From positions 54,606,236 to 54,670,235 of the forward strand of contig OX578137.1 in assembly GCA_951213105.1 (NCBI GenBank): a stretch of DNA of 64,000 bases. The letters run 5' to 3'. The notes beneath the pieces are model-generated. The model was not told where the DNA came from, did not search any database, and worked only from the letters and a program-made list of their open reading frames with translations. Below, in pieces: positions 11,561 through 23,384 of the stretch (positions are counted from its first letter, which is position 1; the number at the start of each line of letters is the position of its first letter). The stretch is from Amaurobius ferox (Eukaryota > Arthropoda > Arachnida > Araneae > Amaurobiidae). A program made the translations under genes and the position numbers.

Positions 11561-12701
11561 ATTAAATTTTAGGCGTAGATACATAATGTTAAAAACTAAA
11601 TCTAAAAATCATTTTTAGTAATTCTGATGATTAGAACTCGAATTTTATAATTTCCATAGCATTTTCTTTGGAAAATAATGATGAGGATAACAGGAACAAT
11701 TTTGGTACTACTTAGTTTATATTAACACAGTAAAATGAAATAGCATGCAAGAAATTATACACAATTTTTAATAAAAAATTAATCAGATGAAACTGGGAAT
11801 TTAATGAATGCCTATAAAATGTATCTCAAAATGAAATAGTGTTTGTGCAACTTAGCACTATGTTTTGTAGTGTAATTGAACATCTATAAAATGTATAATA
11901 ATGTTAATCTGAACGATTTTTCATAAAATATATTTATTTACTTGTATTATTATAATATCTTGCGAGTCTTCACTTACAAAAATTTTAAAGGATACTAGCC
12001 ACAAAATAAGATTTAATTTATATATAATTTCTTGGCATATTCAAATCTATATTTGTATTACAATATATACAATATCTGGAGAGTGAGCCTCCACTCGATT
12101 TTCTCATTATTCGTATTCCATGGTACTTAGTTCTACTTGTATCATAATCAATATCACAATGAGGGGGAAGATGTATATTTTCAGATATATATACATGTTA
12201 TTCATTTAAAATGGTTCTTATTTTTTTTAAGAGTTGAGTTGTTACATAAGAGATTTACACGTTGGTAACACCTTATTAACATCAACTAATTGAATACATT
12301 TGGCTTATCTGTGTTAATATAAGTTTTTTTTAAAACTATTAACATTCATTGCGTTGTTAAGCTTAGCAATTACTCGAATGCAATATATACTACCATCATT
12401 GCTTGAGAAATTACTATTGGATGTGTTTTCTATAAGAAATAATGATTCGGAATTTTAAAAACTCAATTCGATTTTTAATCTTGAGAATTACTAAAACGTC
12501 TATCTAGTTCTAGTTTGTCGCTCAATGTAATTTCACATAAAATGTGATAGGCGTAATTGCATTTTTTTCTTGTGTTATCGTGCTCACACCTCATAAGCAC
12601 ACGCGCGTACACACATCTTTACAAAATTATTCGAAACTGGTTTAGGAGGCCTTTAAACGTGATTCCCCGCTTAAATCCGGAATTAAAATTTTTAAAACGC
12701 A
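11561..12701. other. Unassigned AT-rich DNA
   Basis: Very AT-rich and without gene or delimited repeat. It may include the undetected remainder of HP-C. Confidence 0.5.
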
Positions 12702-12733
12702 GTACTTATTCATACAATTTTATGAATAAGTAC
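12702..12733. repeat. Perfect 13-bp stem hairpin
   Basis: GTACTTATTCATA, loop CAATTT, then TATGAATAAGTAC: all 13 positions pair. No element ends were found beside it. Confidence 0.9.
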
Positions 12734-12987
12734 AGCGTACAGTAAAAATAATTGTATTGACTCGTTTTGAAAGCAAACCGAGTTTTCTTCTTCAAGAAAA
12801 ACTCATAAGAATTATAAGTTATCATAACATGATCTGTGTAACTACTGTGAAAAAGAGAAAAATATATTAATATAGCATTAGAAAACGCAAAGTAATGTTT
12901 ATTTAACAATCGTTAATGGAATCGTTCATTTCACATTTTGTCAAGAAGCTTGTTAAGAAGATACCAAATCATTTGGTAGTCTTAGTT

Positions 12988-13930
12988 ACTTTCCTTATAT
13001 GCATAATGTATAAGGAAAGTATTGTGACGGGATCGAAAATTTGAATTCGAGTTTTCGACGGGAGAGCACGTTTCAAGCAATCCTGATCACGAATGAAACA
13101 TTTTTGAAGTGATGTCTGTGTGTGTGTGTGTGTGAAGGTATGTGCGTGCGTGTCAGTGAGTCTGTGGAGACGATATCTCACGAACGAGTGGAGCGACTCG
13201 AATGAAATTTGGTGCAAAAATCACAATCCATGAATACTGGAAGCCTATTGTTTTTATACGCAATCGAATGTTCAGAACTCTCCTACATTTTCGACTGGAA
13301 TTTTAAAAAAATCATCAAACAATCAAAACCTTTAATAAAGTTAAGCAAATAGACATTACTTATGTGATTTTTCCTTAGAAAACGATTGACGTAAACTTTA
13401 GAATGGTGGCATGAACTGTTCTCGAGATATTGTACATTTTTCAAATAAATTTATCAAAAAATCCCATAAATTAAAAAATATATATATTATCTATTGAGAA
13501 ACATGTTCAATTTTCATATGTAATATCATGCGATAAATTGGATGACACCATTCTCATGGATCTAGATCGTTCCATTCATGAGAAAATATATTTTGAGTCA
13601 TACTTTTGTATTTGAACGCCAATAGTTATTTATCTGCTATAAGAATAACATATTTCTCCGTTCATAACGCTTGGCGAGATTTTGGCGACGAATTTGGTGG
13701 AATGTCGCCAACTTGGCGACATTTTTAATTGTTGCCAAATTAGCAAAAATCTCGCCAAATGGATAAAAATGACGCTAAATCAATGAAAAGGACGATTAAT
13801 TGACGAAAATTCAAAATCTTGGAAATAATATAAGTATCTACTATAAGAACAACCTATTTCTTTTGCTGTAAAAGTAGTAAATTCTTTGTATTATATGACG
13901 AAAATCATGTGCTGCCCACATCAAATTTTT
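12988..13930 (+). mobile_element. HP-B element, complete copy (HP-B1)
   Basis: This is the reference full-length HP-B. The start hairpin CTTTCCTTATA / TATAAGGAAAG (11-bp perfect stem, 12989-13019) is followed by attgtgacggg. Then come tcgagttttcgacggg (13049) and a (TG)n tract (13110-13133). Next are the phrases gacgatatctcacgaacgag and gaatgaaatttggtgc (13160-13215) and a long AT-rich body. The GCCAAA fold-back lies at 13671-13758. The end palindrome ATGTGCTGCCCACAT is at 13908-13922, followed by a T-run. No open frame of coding quality. Compared with HP-A the termini are alike and the interior is different. Confidence 0.85.
13671..13758. repeat. Internal fold-back of HP-B (GCCAAA motifs)
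   Basis: ttggcgagatttt (13671) pairs with aaaatctcgccaa (13746-13758), and the sequence between holds further ggcgac/gtcgcc and aatttgg/ccaaatt pairs. An equivalent block sits in the HP-B copies at 18959-19046, 53741-53818 (shortened) and 58520-58610. Confidence 0.75.
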
Positions 13931-14269
13931 TTTGTATTATAATACCTTTTAAATAAAGTACTATTAAAATGCTAGAATTTCAAGGAAGGCTATTTACCCA
14001 GTATTTGCGGTATGTGAAATCCTTAAAAAAGGAGAGCATCCTTGTCAGGCCAAGATAGGGTGTCCCAACCTTTTGGCTCCACAGACGATTAGCTCACCCC
14101 ACCATCCCATTGTCCCAAAATGACATGAAACATTGCCACTCAGTGGGGGAGTGCCATCTCCTTTGGGCTCAGATATAGGGATTTTTAGAAGGGATTTTTA
14201 GTAGGGATTATGCCAGAACATATAAGGGAATCTCGAAAACCAAAACAAAAATAAAAGCAAGATGAAATA
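13931..14269. other. Unassigned DNA
   Basis: No gene recognised. Contains short repeated gatttttagaaggg / gatttttagtaggg near 14180-14210. Confidence 0.45.
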
Positions 14270-14785
14270 CAGTGGACTCTCGTCAAGACGGCGCCCGTTT
14301 AAGATGGATTTTGGTTACTACTTACGGATACGGATTCCCCGTTTAAGTCTATAAACGTTGCATATTATAAACATAGCTTAATACGTTCGTCCATTCCTTA
14401 AGATAGACACAATTGATTTCATTTTTTAATCACTAGAAGATGTTCCAGAACATACTTTTGAGCAATTGACTAAAATTGAGAATGACATAAAAAGAAGACT
14501 ATTTACTCAAAAGAAACAAATAAATATTACTGCATTTTAAAAATATTAATACGTATAACGGCATTTTGCTAATGATTTGAATGTTAATAATTTTTCATAT
14601 ATACCTCTTTATACATATTAAAATGTTTTGATTAAAATTTATCTTTCTGGCTTTGATGTTGTATGTTTAATTGTACATAAAAGTATGTTACCATTTTACG
14701 CCAGATTTATGGACTCCCTATATAATGAACTCTCTCTAATACGTACAATAAATATTGACTATCCGTCTTAACGAGTCTAAAAGTG
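14270..14785 (+). mobile_element. pogo/Tigger-like MITE (tentative)
   Basis: The left end reads TA then CAGTGGACTCTCGTCAAGAC (14268-14289). The right end, reverse complemented, reads CACTTTTAGACTCGTTAAGA (14785 inward), matching at gactc-cgt-aagacgg. Ends starting CAGTGGA...CTCG are typical of pogo/Tigger elements. No transposase frame lies inside (about 515 bp), so it would be non-autonomous. The right-hand TA is mutated, and the assignment rests on the termini only. Confidence 0.5.
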
Positions 14786-15002
14786 AATTTTTAGGATACC
14801 TGAATTATGATATTTTTCCTTGAAATTTTGAGAATATTTATAAATTTATTTTTCATGTATTTCAAATGTGTATTCATGTGTCATGTATTTCAAATGTTTC
14901 AGCTGATCTAGGCATAAATACTTTTCATAAATATATAGATAAAATCATATTATAAAGTGATGCGACATATATATATACAAGTTTTTATTCATTTCATTTC
15001 CC

Positions 15003-15251
15003 TTATTCGGTGAAAAATGCTAACCGTACCAAGATTTAATCAGCACTAGTGTAATTTATCTATCAAATTTAGTGAAATTAGGGTTACGTAGTTTTTCAGT
15101 TAGAATGGATACATACTTTGCACACACAGATGTCACTCTAAAATTAGTTTTTTCGGGGTTTAGGGTGCTCGAAATCTGTAGATCTGTCGAAAACTCGAAT
15201 TGCGATTTTCGGTACGATTTCAATACTTTTCCTATATATTGTAGGGAAAGT
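15003..15251 (-). mobile_element. HP-A fragment (HP-A2)
   Basis: The hairpin end lies at the right (actttt...tgtagggaaagt, 15225-15251). It is followed leftwards by the tcgagttttcgac block (15185-15200), the gtgactctaaaa equivalent at 15132 and one direct-repeat unit down to about 15003. The TG microsatellite is reduced to a few bases and the ATGTG end is missing. Confidence 0.75.
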
Positions 15252-16780
15252 AAAAATAATTTCACAAAGTCTAATAATCCAAATCAGAGGCAGACGATAT
15301 TAAATTTAGATTTATGTAGAAGAGTTATTGTGTAACTCTGATTGGAATTCTAATAATTTGTTATCGATATTCGAATGTGGTAGAATTTAATTAAGTGATC
15401 ATAGATAGTTTATTTAAATTATTTTCTGCAAGTATCTATTATTTTGTGCAAACATCATGAATGATTCAAACCGGTTCCATACATAGTTTCATTTATAATT
15501 TAAAGTAAGTAATATTACCAGTTGTAAATTAATTAAAATATATTTTCTTATAGTTTTTATCACAAACATAATTTAAAGGCCCCTTAAAAGTTGGGGACTC
15601 CGGCCCCAGAAGCCCGTGCACGTAAAAGCAAATTTTTGGTGGTGTTTTACTCAGTAAATGATGTAAATTATGCGTTTATTGAATAATTACATTTCTTAGA
15701 ATATCTGTAACAACAGAATTTTATCAACAAATTATATATATGTTAGATATTTATAACCATTAGAAGCAAAGATATTTTAGTCCAATAAGCAAATAATTTG
15801 TTAACAGAAAAAGTTATTTTTGTAACTTATACTTTACTATACTATAAATGCATATGTGTTTCTTCAATTTCTCCTCTTAACAGGTTGCATGAATAATATT
15901 CTAATATTTTTCCCACAGTAACAGGTCCCTTAATAGTTCTGTTATTGTTGGAAATAGTAGTAAACATAACTATATTAATATTAGATCATATTCCAATTCG
16001 GATACTGCTACTTCAGTTGGCGAAAGCTTAAATGTTATCCATCTTACACGGAAAAGCTTTCATGTCAGTCTTATTAGACTATAAGTTAAGTTATATTAAC
16101 AATTAGAAGCTAAGTTTATCAAAGTTATAGTTTATATTATCTGTCATATTAAAGCAATAATATGAAAATACAGTTTAAAAGAATAAATAGTTTATTAAGT
16201 GTTACAGCACAGACACAGGACAACTTCACTGCAAGGCACTATATTGCAGAAATGATTTCACGCTCATACCTGCTATGCTTGTATCTCAAAAACTACAGTG
16301 GTTAAACGAAGTTCAGATTACACGTTGGGAAAGTCTACGGTAGTCTAGCATGTTTCTTTTAAAGTCGTATGGTTGTATCTTTAAAAGCTAGAAAATTTTG
16401 AATTTCAGCAAAATAGCAAATTTACGGTTTTCTTCTTTTTATTCAAACGGTATATCTATATGAAAAATGCATCTGAGTTTGATCAAATTTCCAGACATGT
16501 TCACAAATAGTGTGAGACAGGTTCTCTTTAAGATTTGAATTTCCAACTCAAAGCCTTTTCTTATTTTAAGCTAACATTCTTCAAAAACTCATTTTTGACA
16601 TCAAAATATATCATTTCGCTTATGGTGAATCCTGTAAAGAAATTTATTTAACGTCAAGAGATTTTATGTATACTATTTGAGACGACATGTTTACCGTTGT
16701 TGTAATTATTTACTTTCTTCGTCCAATATTCTAAATCCTTTGTCCAAACAAAAACTTAACAGTGAAGATTTTAGGGACTA
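15252..16780. other. Unassigned AT-rich DNA
   Basis: No gene or delimited repeat over about 1.5 kb. Confidence 0.5.
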
Positions 16781-17520
16781 AATGACCAGGGAGAATCAAA
16801 ACATAGGGGGAATATCCCTCCTTTTTTTGGTCTTCCTCTGAACCAAGGGATGACATTCGAAGACACCCGGGGTGTCATTGAATGATGAATTAGGGCCGGG
16901 AAGTGTGAAAGTCATTATGGGCGAATTTGGGGTAGAACCGAACCCAAGATAGAGATTTTTGAGTCGAGTCCAGTCAATGACAGAACATAAATCTAGATTC
17001 CAGGACACTCCTTGTTCTTTCTGACAAGTGGGGGAATGCAATTATTGTATCCTATGAAAGCATGTGAGCCCCTTTGAAAGGGCTCGTCAAAGGTAATAAA
17101 GGCACAGAGTTTTTCGGCGAGATATTACGTCCTGGCCACTCTACGGGAAAATTCTGTTTGAAGTAATATCTCGTTCAAGCCACTTAGGTGGTTTAAGTAC
17201 TTGATATTCAGACATTTTGGTCCAAGGGCAATAACACAGGAAGTCACTGTATTAAATACAACTCAATTTATTGTGAACTTATCAGAAATTACAGCAGCTG
17301 GCTGTTTAAATCAACTGATAACATAGACCATACTTTTCACCGCACATGCCCAGAATAATTTACAAATATACAAGATACTACCATTCACTTGCTTGGTGAT
17401 AACTCTTAAATGGAGACAATTCTAAAGACTTTGTGCTTATCACTAATTCTTCTACCTTGCCTTGGATTGCAGCAAAACCCCGGATACTAGACTATCCTTA
17501 ATCATAGTGGTATCTAAATG
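16781..17520 (-). mobile_element. Possible LTR-retroelement remnant (weak)
   Basis: This is a GC-richer block. On the minus strand an AATAAA signal (near 17273) is followed by about 70 bases of leader and then an ATG (17199). That opens a short frame beginning MSEYQVLKPPKWLERD, which soon meets a stop. A further 81-residue minus frame at 16796-17041 has no recognised domain. An LTR end followed by a decayed gag would look like this, but I found no matching second LTR, primer site or pol motif. It could equally be an unrelated decayed gene. Confidence 0.2.
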
Positions 17521-18664
17521 GATTACATTCCACTAAGCTGCGGACCAAATTTCGCGCTCATCCACATGTATATCGTGCCTTCTCCGGCACTCCCACTCAT
17601 CCAAGTCAAAACATTAGAAGAATCATTCAACCATCTTACTCCAATCCTTCCTCCTTTCTTTTCTCCCATTTTTACTGAATCTCTCACGATCCGAAACGCA
17701 TTCCTGTTTCACTTTAGGAACGCAGAAATGATGCTTAGCTCGGTGATTGGTCTATCAAGTGAATCAGTAAGAATTGATAGTTTTAGTAAAAATAAATTAT
17801 AATGCAAACTGGGGGAAATAATAATCGAAAGGTTATTTAGACCTCACATACCTTAAGATCAATCATTTATTTCTTCAATTATTTCAGCAACTGCTGTGCG
17901 GTTTTAGTAGCACTAATAAGAATGAAACTAGCCCATCCATGTTAGTTACTGTAGTGAAAGAATGACTGCTAATACAAATACCCCTCAACAGTCGTTTTTC
18001 TTGCTAATTTAAATTTTTCAAATTCAGCCAATATTTAAACATTTATAAAAAATAATTCAGTAATGATCTTTAATCTTTTTTCTGTAATGTTTTCGAAAAA
18101 CACTCCAATTAAGAAAATTAACTTATGATTAGTAATTATGCTGCTATACACTGTTTTCCTCCGGTGAAAGCGGAAAACTAAAAGTTAATTAACTCAGTAT
18201 AACCCATGAAGAAATGTATGGGGAAAATTGATTAGGTTATTATTACAAATAAAAGTAAGCAAATAAGTAAACCTGATAATTATATTAATGAAAATATTCT
18301 ATAGCAGCATGCATAAGTGGGATTTTGTTTTCTGCGTCCCATTTTATCGATTTTTAAAATTAAAACTAATGTAATTGGTTAGAGCTGCATTTAGTGATGC
18401 GTATTTTTGACTCAGGACGTATAAATAGCATCATTTGTGATATACAGTATTAGGTAGTAAATATGTATGTTCTATGAAAAAGTTGTTTATTACAGTCTGA
18501 AGCTCAACGTTTCAGCTGGTCTCATGCATTTGTAATTAAATTAAATTTATAATCAAATAAAAACAAAGTTGCTTAATATTAAAGCATGGCGTATTGTTAA
18601 AACATATAACTTTAGTTCATAGCTTTTAAATAGGTGATAATTAGTGATAGGCAATATTATATTT
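17521..18664. other. Unassigned DNA
   Basis: The plus-strand frame at 17518-17802 (94 residues) has no recognisable domain. ATGCTGCTATA occurs inverted at 18139 and 18300, with a small gttttcc...ggaaaac hairpin between. No terminal structure or TA duplication supports an element. Confidence 0.4.
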
Positions 18665-18715
18665 GTCCATAGAGAGTAAACATTTAGCGTCTGTAAGATA
18701 GTAGTGTAACACTGT
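18665..18715 (+). repeat. Left member of repeat pair flanking HP-B2
   Basis: ccatagagagtaaacattta and tagtagtgtaacact resemble tcatagatactaaacattta and aactagtgtatcact at 19742-19790, in the same orientation on the other side of HP-B2. Confidence 0.5.
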
Positions 18716-18778
18716 CTCAAGTTCAATGTATCTGCGAACCGGACCTATTTGTAATGAAATAACATTTTCAATTTAAAA

Positions 18779-19604
18779 AAAATCTGATGTGGGCAACACA
18801 TGACTTAATAATATGACCTTATATAATGTAATGAATTTACTACTTTTACAGTAAAAAAATAGGTTTTTCTTATAGTAGATACTAATATTCTTTCCAAGAT
18901 ATTGAATTTTCGACAATTAGTCGTCATTTTCATTGATTTAGCGTCATTTTTATCCATTTGGCGAGATTTTCGTTAATTTGGCAACATTTCAAAAAGTCGC
19001 CAAGTTGGCGACATTCTGCCAAATTCGCCGCCAAAATCTCGCCAAGCGTTATGGATGAAGAAATAAGTTATTCTTACAGCAGATATACGACTATTGGCGT
19101 TCAAATACAAAAGTATTCCTTAAAGTATCTTTTTTCATGAATGGAACGAGCTAGATCCACGAGAATGATGTCACCCAATTTATCGCATGGTATTACATAT
19201 GAAAAGTGAACATGTTTCTCAATAGGAAATATTTTTATTTTATGACTTTTTGATAATTTTTTTGAAAAATTGTACAATATCTCGAGAACGGTTTATGTTA
19301 GCGTTCTAAAATTTATGTCAATCGTTTTCTAATAAAAAATTACATAAGAAAAGTCTATTTGCGAAACTTTATTAGGGGTTTTGATTTTTTGACGATTTTT
19401 TCAATATTACATTCGAAAATTTAGGTGGGTTCTGAACATTCGATTGCATATAAAAACAACAGGCTTCCAGTGTTTATGGATTGTGATTTTTGTTCCAAAT
19501 TTTGTTCGAATCGGTTCATTCGTTCGTCAGTTATCGTCTCCAAAGTCTCACTGACACACACACACACAAACCCCCACACACACACACACACATACTTTCA
19601 CACA

Positions 19605-19649
<45 letters not shown>

Positions 19650-19679
19650 CACTCCAAAAATGTTTGATTCGTGATCAGA
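18779..19679 (-). mobile_element. HP-B element, hairpin end lost (HP-B2)
   Basis: The ATGTGGGCAACACAT end lies at 18786-18800, and an inverted arm (gaccttatataatg) at 18818-18832. The fold-back with GCCAAA motifs is at 18959-19046. The conserved ctcgagaacggtttatg body follows at 19280, and a long (CA)n tract at 19554-19648. Similarity to HP-B1 stops abruptly after cgtgatcag (19678), so the hairpin and its first about 70 bases are missing. Confidence 0.8.
19554..19648. repeat. (CA)n microsatellite within HP-B2
   Basis: An almost uninterrupted CA tract with a few C-runs. It is an expansion of the short TG tract at the same place in other HP-B copies, and it generates spurious Thr/His-rich open frames. 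Confidence 0.95.
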
Positions 19680-19786
19680 TATTTAGAATTAGTTTGATTC
19701 GTTTAAGATATTTAGAATTAAGATATTTAGTATTAAATTCTTTCATAGATACTAAACATTTAGAGTTTGTAGGAAACTAGTGTATC

Positions 19787-20700
19787 ACTTGTGACGACCC
19801 GCCACACCAACTTGACCCCCTGCAGCCGGAAAGAGCAGCGGTAGCAGACTTTCGTTCAAATCACGCGAAAGCGTTTTTCTCCTAGCTCGATAGGAAATGA
19901 ACCAATGCGCAACCTACCGAGCCGAAACATATTATTCACATGTTTACAAATACCAACCGACGTTAAATTTTCTACATTTCAAATCTTCCGAAAGACATAT
20001 AATGTTTTCCAAAATACCATAACACAATTTTAGAAAACAATACGGACCAGCGCGATAAAATAAGAATTTTTGCGACTTGTCTTCGACAGGCGATCTGATG
20101 CAATACTGGCATTCGGTGGCTGCGCATTTCACTTAAACTCGTCATCGTGTGTGGCATCCCGCTCATCCTAAAACAATGTAGCATCCGAATTATACAGCGG
20201 CTACATGATTTGGGCTAAACTTTTCGTAGACCGGCAGGAAATTTATGAGGAACGGCATAGGTTCTCGAACAACCGGTTGAAGAAGTCTTCACATTGGTTG
20301 CTGGTTTGGCTTGGATATGTCACTTATTAGGAACATATTGAAATGGTCTCTTCCGTATATGACACACTCACAATCGTTAAATTTACTCTGTACAGTTACA
20401 CACTTTTTTCTCTTGGTCTACCTACCTTCTCTCTTGGCTTTTCAAGGACGCACATTTCTCATTCTTTTCACCACAGTATAAAAGCGCGGATGTGACCTCC
20501 TTAAATTTGGAATTTAGAAGACGCAAGCACCAGCACCACTTACAAACACGTGATCGAAAAAGCCGCAAATAAGCACAAAGGTTAACCACCCGTGTCTGGA
20601 GAAGTAAATCTCCAAGATGACCTGCCCGCAAACACAGAAGAACCAAAACATTTAAAAGGCATTTAAAACCAACACCCTTACCTTTTTTAGGAACTTCTTA
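19787..20700 (+). mobile_element. LTR-like segment (weak)
   Basis: Composition changes sharply at TGTGACGACCCGCCACACC (19789), the kind of TG start seen in LTRs. TATAAAAG occurs at 20477-20484. No coding domain is recognised; the minus frame at 20422-20646 has no family match known to me. No CA end or target duplication was identified, so the right limit is approximate. Confidence 0.25.
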
Positions 20701-21054
20701 CAAATATTAAAAAAAAAAAAATCATAGAATAATCAAACATAATTTTGAAATTAAAATAATATAATTTATTAATGTTATATAAGGAGTATTAATACACAAA
20801 ACTGAATTTTTCAGCACGCCATTGGACTCAGACGCAAATACCTCATTAAACCAATGCCATAAGCTTCAAACAGTAATGCTCCAATATTAAATCAGTGGGA
20901 AACAAAATAATTATGAATTTCCTAAATACGTACGGTATGGTCAGTTAAACAACATGGGTGAGCACTCGAAAACACGTTATTAAATTAATTATAAAATTAA
21001 GAATAATCCATATTTTAGAAAAATAAAATCCTTTAGATATTTCAATAAATTTTG

Positions 21055-21057
<3 letters not shown>

Positions 21058-21149
<92 letters not shown>
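21058..21149. repeat. (TA)n(TG)n microsatellite
   Basis: About 75 bases of TA followed by about 17 of TG. Confidence 0.97.
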
Positions 21150-21179
21150 CAATAAATTCGTAAATCAATTTTTGGTGTT

Positions 21180-21785
21180 GTTGTACATCCATCTGCTCGA
21201 GCCGGAAATTATAGCAAGGCTCGCAACGATCGTCTAAATATTCAGCGGATGGAAAAAGAGGCTTACCTCAAGCTACGTTGTCGAAGGGTGTCCCAAACAG
21301 AACAGCGAAGAATCCTAGCTACAAAATCGTCGCTCCATATAAAATGGATTCGTCACATCAGAGTGGTCTACAGGAGACTCTTGGCCCCGACAGGCTGCGC
21401 GCTCAAAGTCACGTATCCGGCTTCGTCAGCAATCAACCCGGCATGGTCTCGGGTCATTCTTCGGTCGTTTCCAGGGCTCCATCAGGCCCGGAATCGGATC
21501 CGGCATGGACCTCGGGTCATTCCCACAGGAGTGACGATTTTAGTCTTCGATCTGGTGGGCCTCGGGTAATCCAGGACGTCTCCGCGCGACAACATTTCCC
21601 AATCGACGGAAACATTCATCCGCGAACCCCAAAGAACCGACCGATTATGGCAAGCTCCCGGGATCCGAGATACGCATCAACACCAGTTGCCTTTCAGTCG
21701 CGCCAGTCAAAAAGGGAATTTCCCGCCAAGACGCGCAAGCGTCACGACACAAACCACCACCTCTACATATTCTTTCAGTAGAAAC
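21180..21785 (+). other. GC-rich open segment, function unknown
   Basis: This block is much GC-richer than its surroundings and holds a 167-codon frame (21278-21781) and an overlapping 106-codon frame (21249-21569). The 167-residue product is Ser/Pro/Arg-rich and low in complexity, with an internal duplication: PGMVSGHSS versus PAWTSGHSH, encoded by ctcgggtcatt repeats at 21439 and 21512. The other frame begins with a basic stretch (RNDRLNIQRMEKEAYLK, starting upstream of its first Met). That stretch faintly recalls the basic repeats seen next to arthropod helicase-type mobile ORFs. I do not recognise a domain. It could be a relic of a mobile element or of a host exon. Confidence 0.25.
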
Positions 21786-22700
21786 ATATGCATCATATTA
21801 AACTAAACCTTTACTTTCCTGTTGCATTAGCCAAAATGATGACCTCGAATTTAACGGAACAGATAACTGTCCGAGTACTCGTACATTAGAAATAATATTT
21901 TAAAAAGGATTCAGATTGCGGTTTAAGAAGTGTAAATGTTCTAAAATATCAATTACATAAAATGACAAGAGGGGGGGGGGGGTTCAAAACAGAATTAAAA
22001 ATGTTAAAAAGCTGCATATAAAATTAGATGATCAGAAATACATTATATGAATTTATACATTTTACACAAAAGTAATGCGAGTTCGAATCTCGACATTACA
22101 ATAGGGCTTTACTATATTTCTCCGCCATTTTATAGCGTTAAGATAGTTTTTCACCCTTACTGCTTCTAACACAACATTTGATTATCATACTAAGTGTTAG
22201 GACAGGTCGAATCTAAAACTCCAATTCGTCCGACTTTCCCTGCCTTCCCTTTCCGATTTACGGATGCTTCAAACGCGTGTCAAACAGGTGATAACTCGAT
22301 AAAGAATCTTCAATCCATTCACAATACATGTGTCGTGCATTAAAATATGTATGCAACGGAAATTGAAAACATTGAAAAATTTTATGGTTCTCAAAATCCA
22401 AAAGAAATATGTTAGGAACGTAATTCTGCGTTGCACCCCATCAAGTCGTGACATGTATATGTGACATGAGAAAACACGATTTTCAAGGGGACTGTATCTC
22501 AGCCTCCAGGATAGCCATATATTTAATATTTTTATGTAATGTTACAATTAAACCTAGAAAAACTCATTATCTTACTTTATCAAGGAAGTAATATTAAATT
22601 GTATAACGATTCTTATGGTAAGTGAAATAGATTTCAACATTAACAATTGGCATTAAACTATTTCTAAATAGTATGATAAATTTAACCTTATATATTAATA
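21786..22700. other. Unassigned AT-rich DNA
   Basis: No gene recognised. Contains a 12-G run at 21971-21982. Confidence 0.5.
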
Positions 22701-23064
22701 TAGGGGAGAGTCGGTAAATGCCGTACGGCTGGTAATGCCGTACACTCTTATTTCTGAGTAATGCCAATAGGTGGCAGCACGGCATTTATTGCGTCTAGTC
22801 TACTTCTGACCATAAATGTTTTGTTTTCGCCACGAAGTTCTTCGCTGAAAAACTGCCGAAATATTTGCGATTTAAGGTAAGTTCTCTTTTGGAAATTTTA
22901 TTTTAATTATGTTTGCTAGCTGCTAGAGACCATCCAGTTCCATTTTATTTGTTGTCTTGGAATTTTTTTGTTAGTTTAAACGATTAATTTAATGGTAAAG
23001 TGGTAGATGAAATCAATTCCTGCTTCACTTAAACGTGGTTAGGCTTAAGAAAATAAAGGATCAG

Positions 23065-23140
23065 GTTGGGTAATTCCGTACATTGTTTACGGTATTACCC
23101 ACCTGTGTACGGTATTACCCACCTGTGTACGGTATTTGCC
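23065..23140 (+). repeat. Subterminal TACGGTATT repeats
   Basis: Three close copies of GTnTACGGTATTnCCnnC, two of them identical over about 23 bases, lie inside the left part of the pogo-like element. Inverted matches occur near its right end. By analogy with other DNA transposons they may be transposase-binding sites; that is inference. Confidence 0.65.
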
Positions 23141-23235
23141 TTCGGGGATATTTTATTCGAAAATGAGACTATACGATTCTTTACTATTGTTGGCTGGTGA
23201 ATTTCCTCTGGAAGTAGTAGTCATAACACAGACCA

Positions 23236-23268
23236 TTGCGGCCAGTTATAATAATAATAATAATAATA
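23236..23268. repeat. (TAA)n microsatellite
   Basis: A short ATA/TAA triplet tract inside the pogo-like element. Confidence 0.85.
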
Positions 23269-23384
23269 TTCGAAAATCTTAGATTTAAGCTTTTTGAACC
23301 ATTCCAAAATTTAATTTTTATCTTTTTCAAAAATAGTTTTATTAAACAAACAGCTATTAGTTTTCAGGCTATATTTTATTTTAT

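Noticed and set aside
19425..19780. Thr/His-rich frames of 80 and 96 codons
   Set aside because: Translations of the (CA)n tract inside HP-B2.
22080..22110. tRNA-like T-arm: gtaatg, cgagttcgaatctcg, acattac
   Set aside because: The T-arm and a stem can be drawn, but no D-arm, anticodon arm or A box lies upstream. Left as a chance or SINE-derived fragment.
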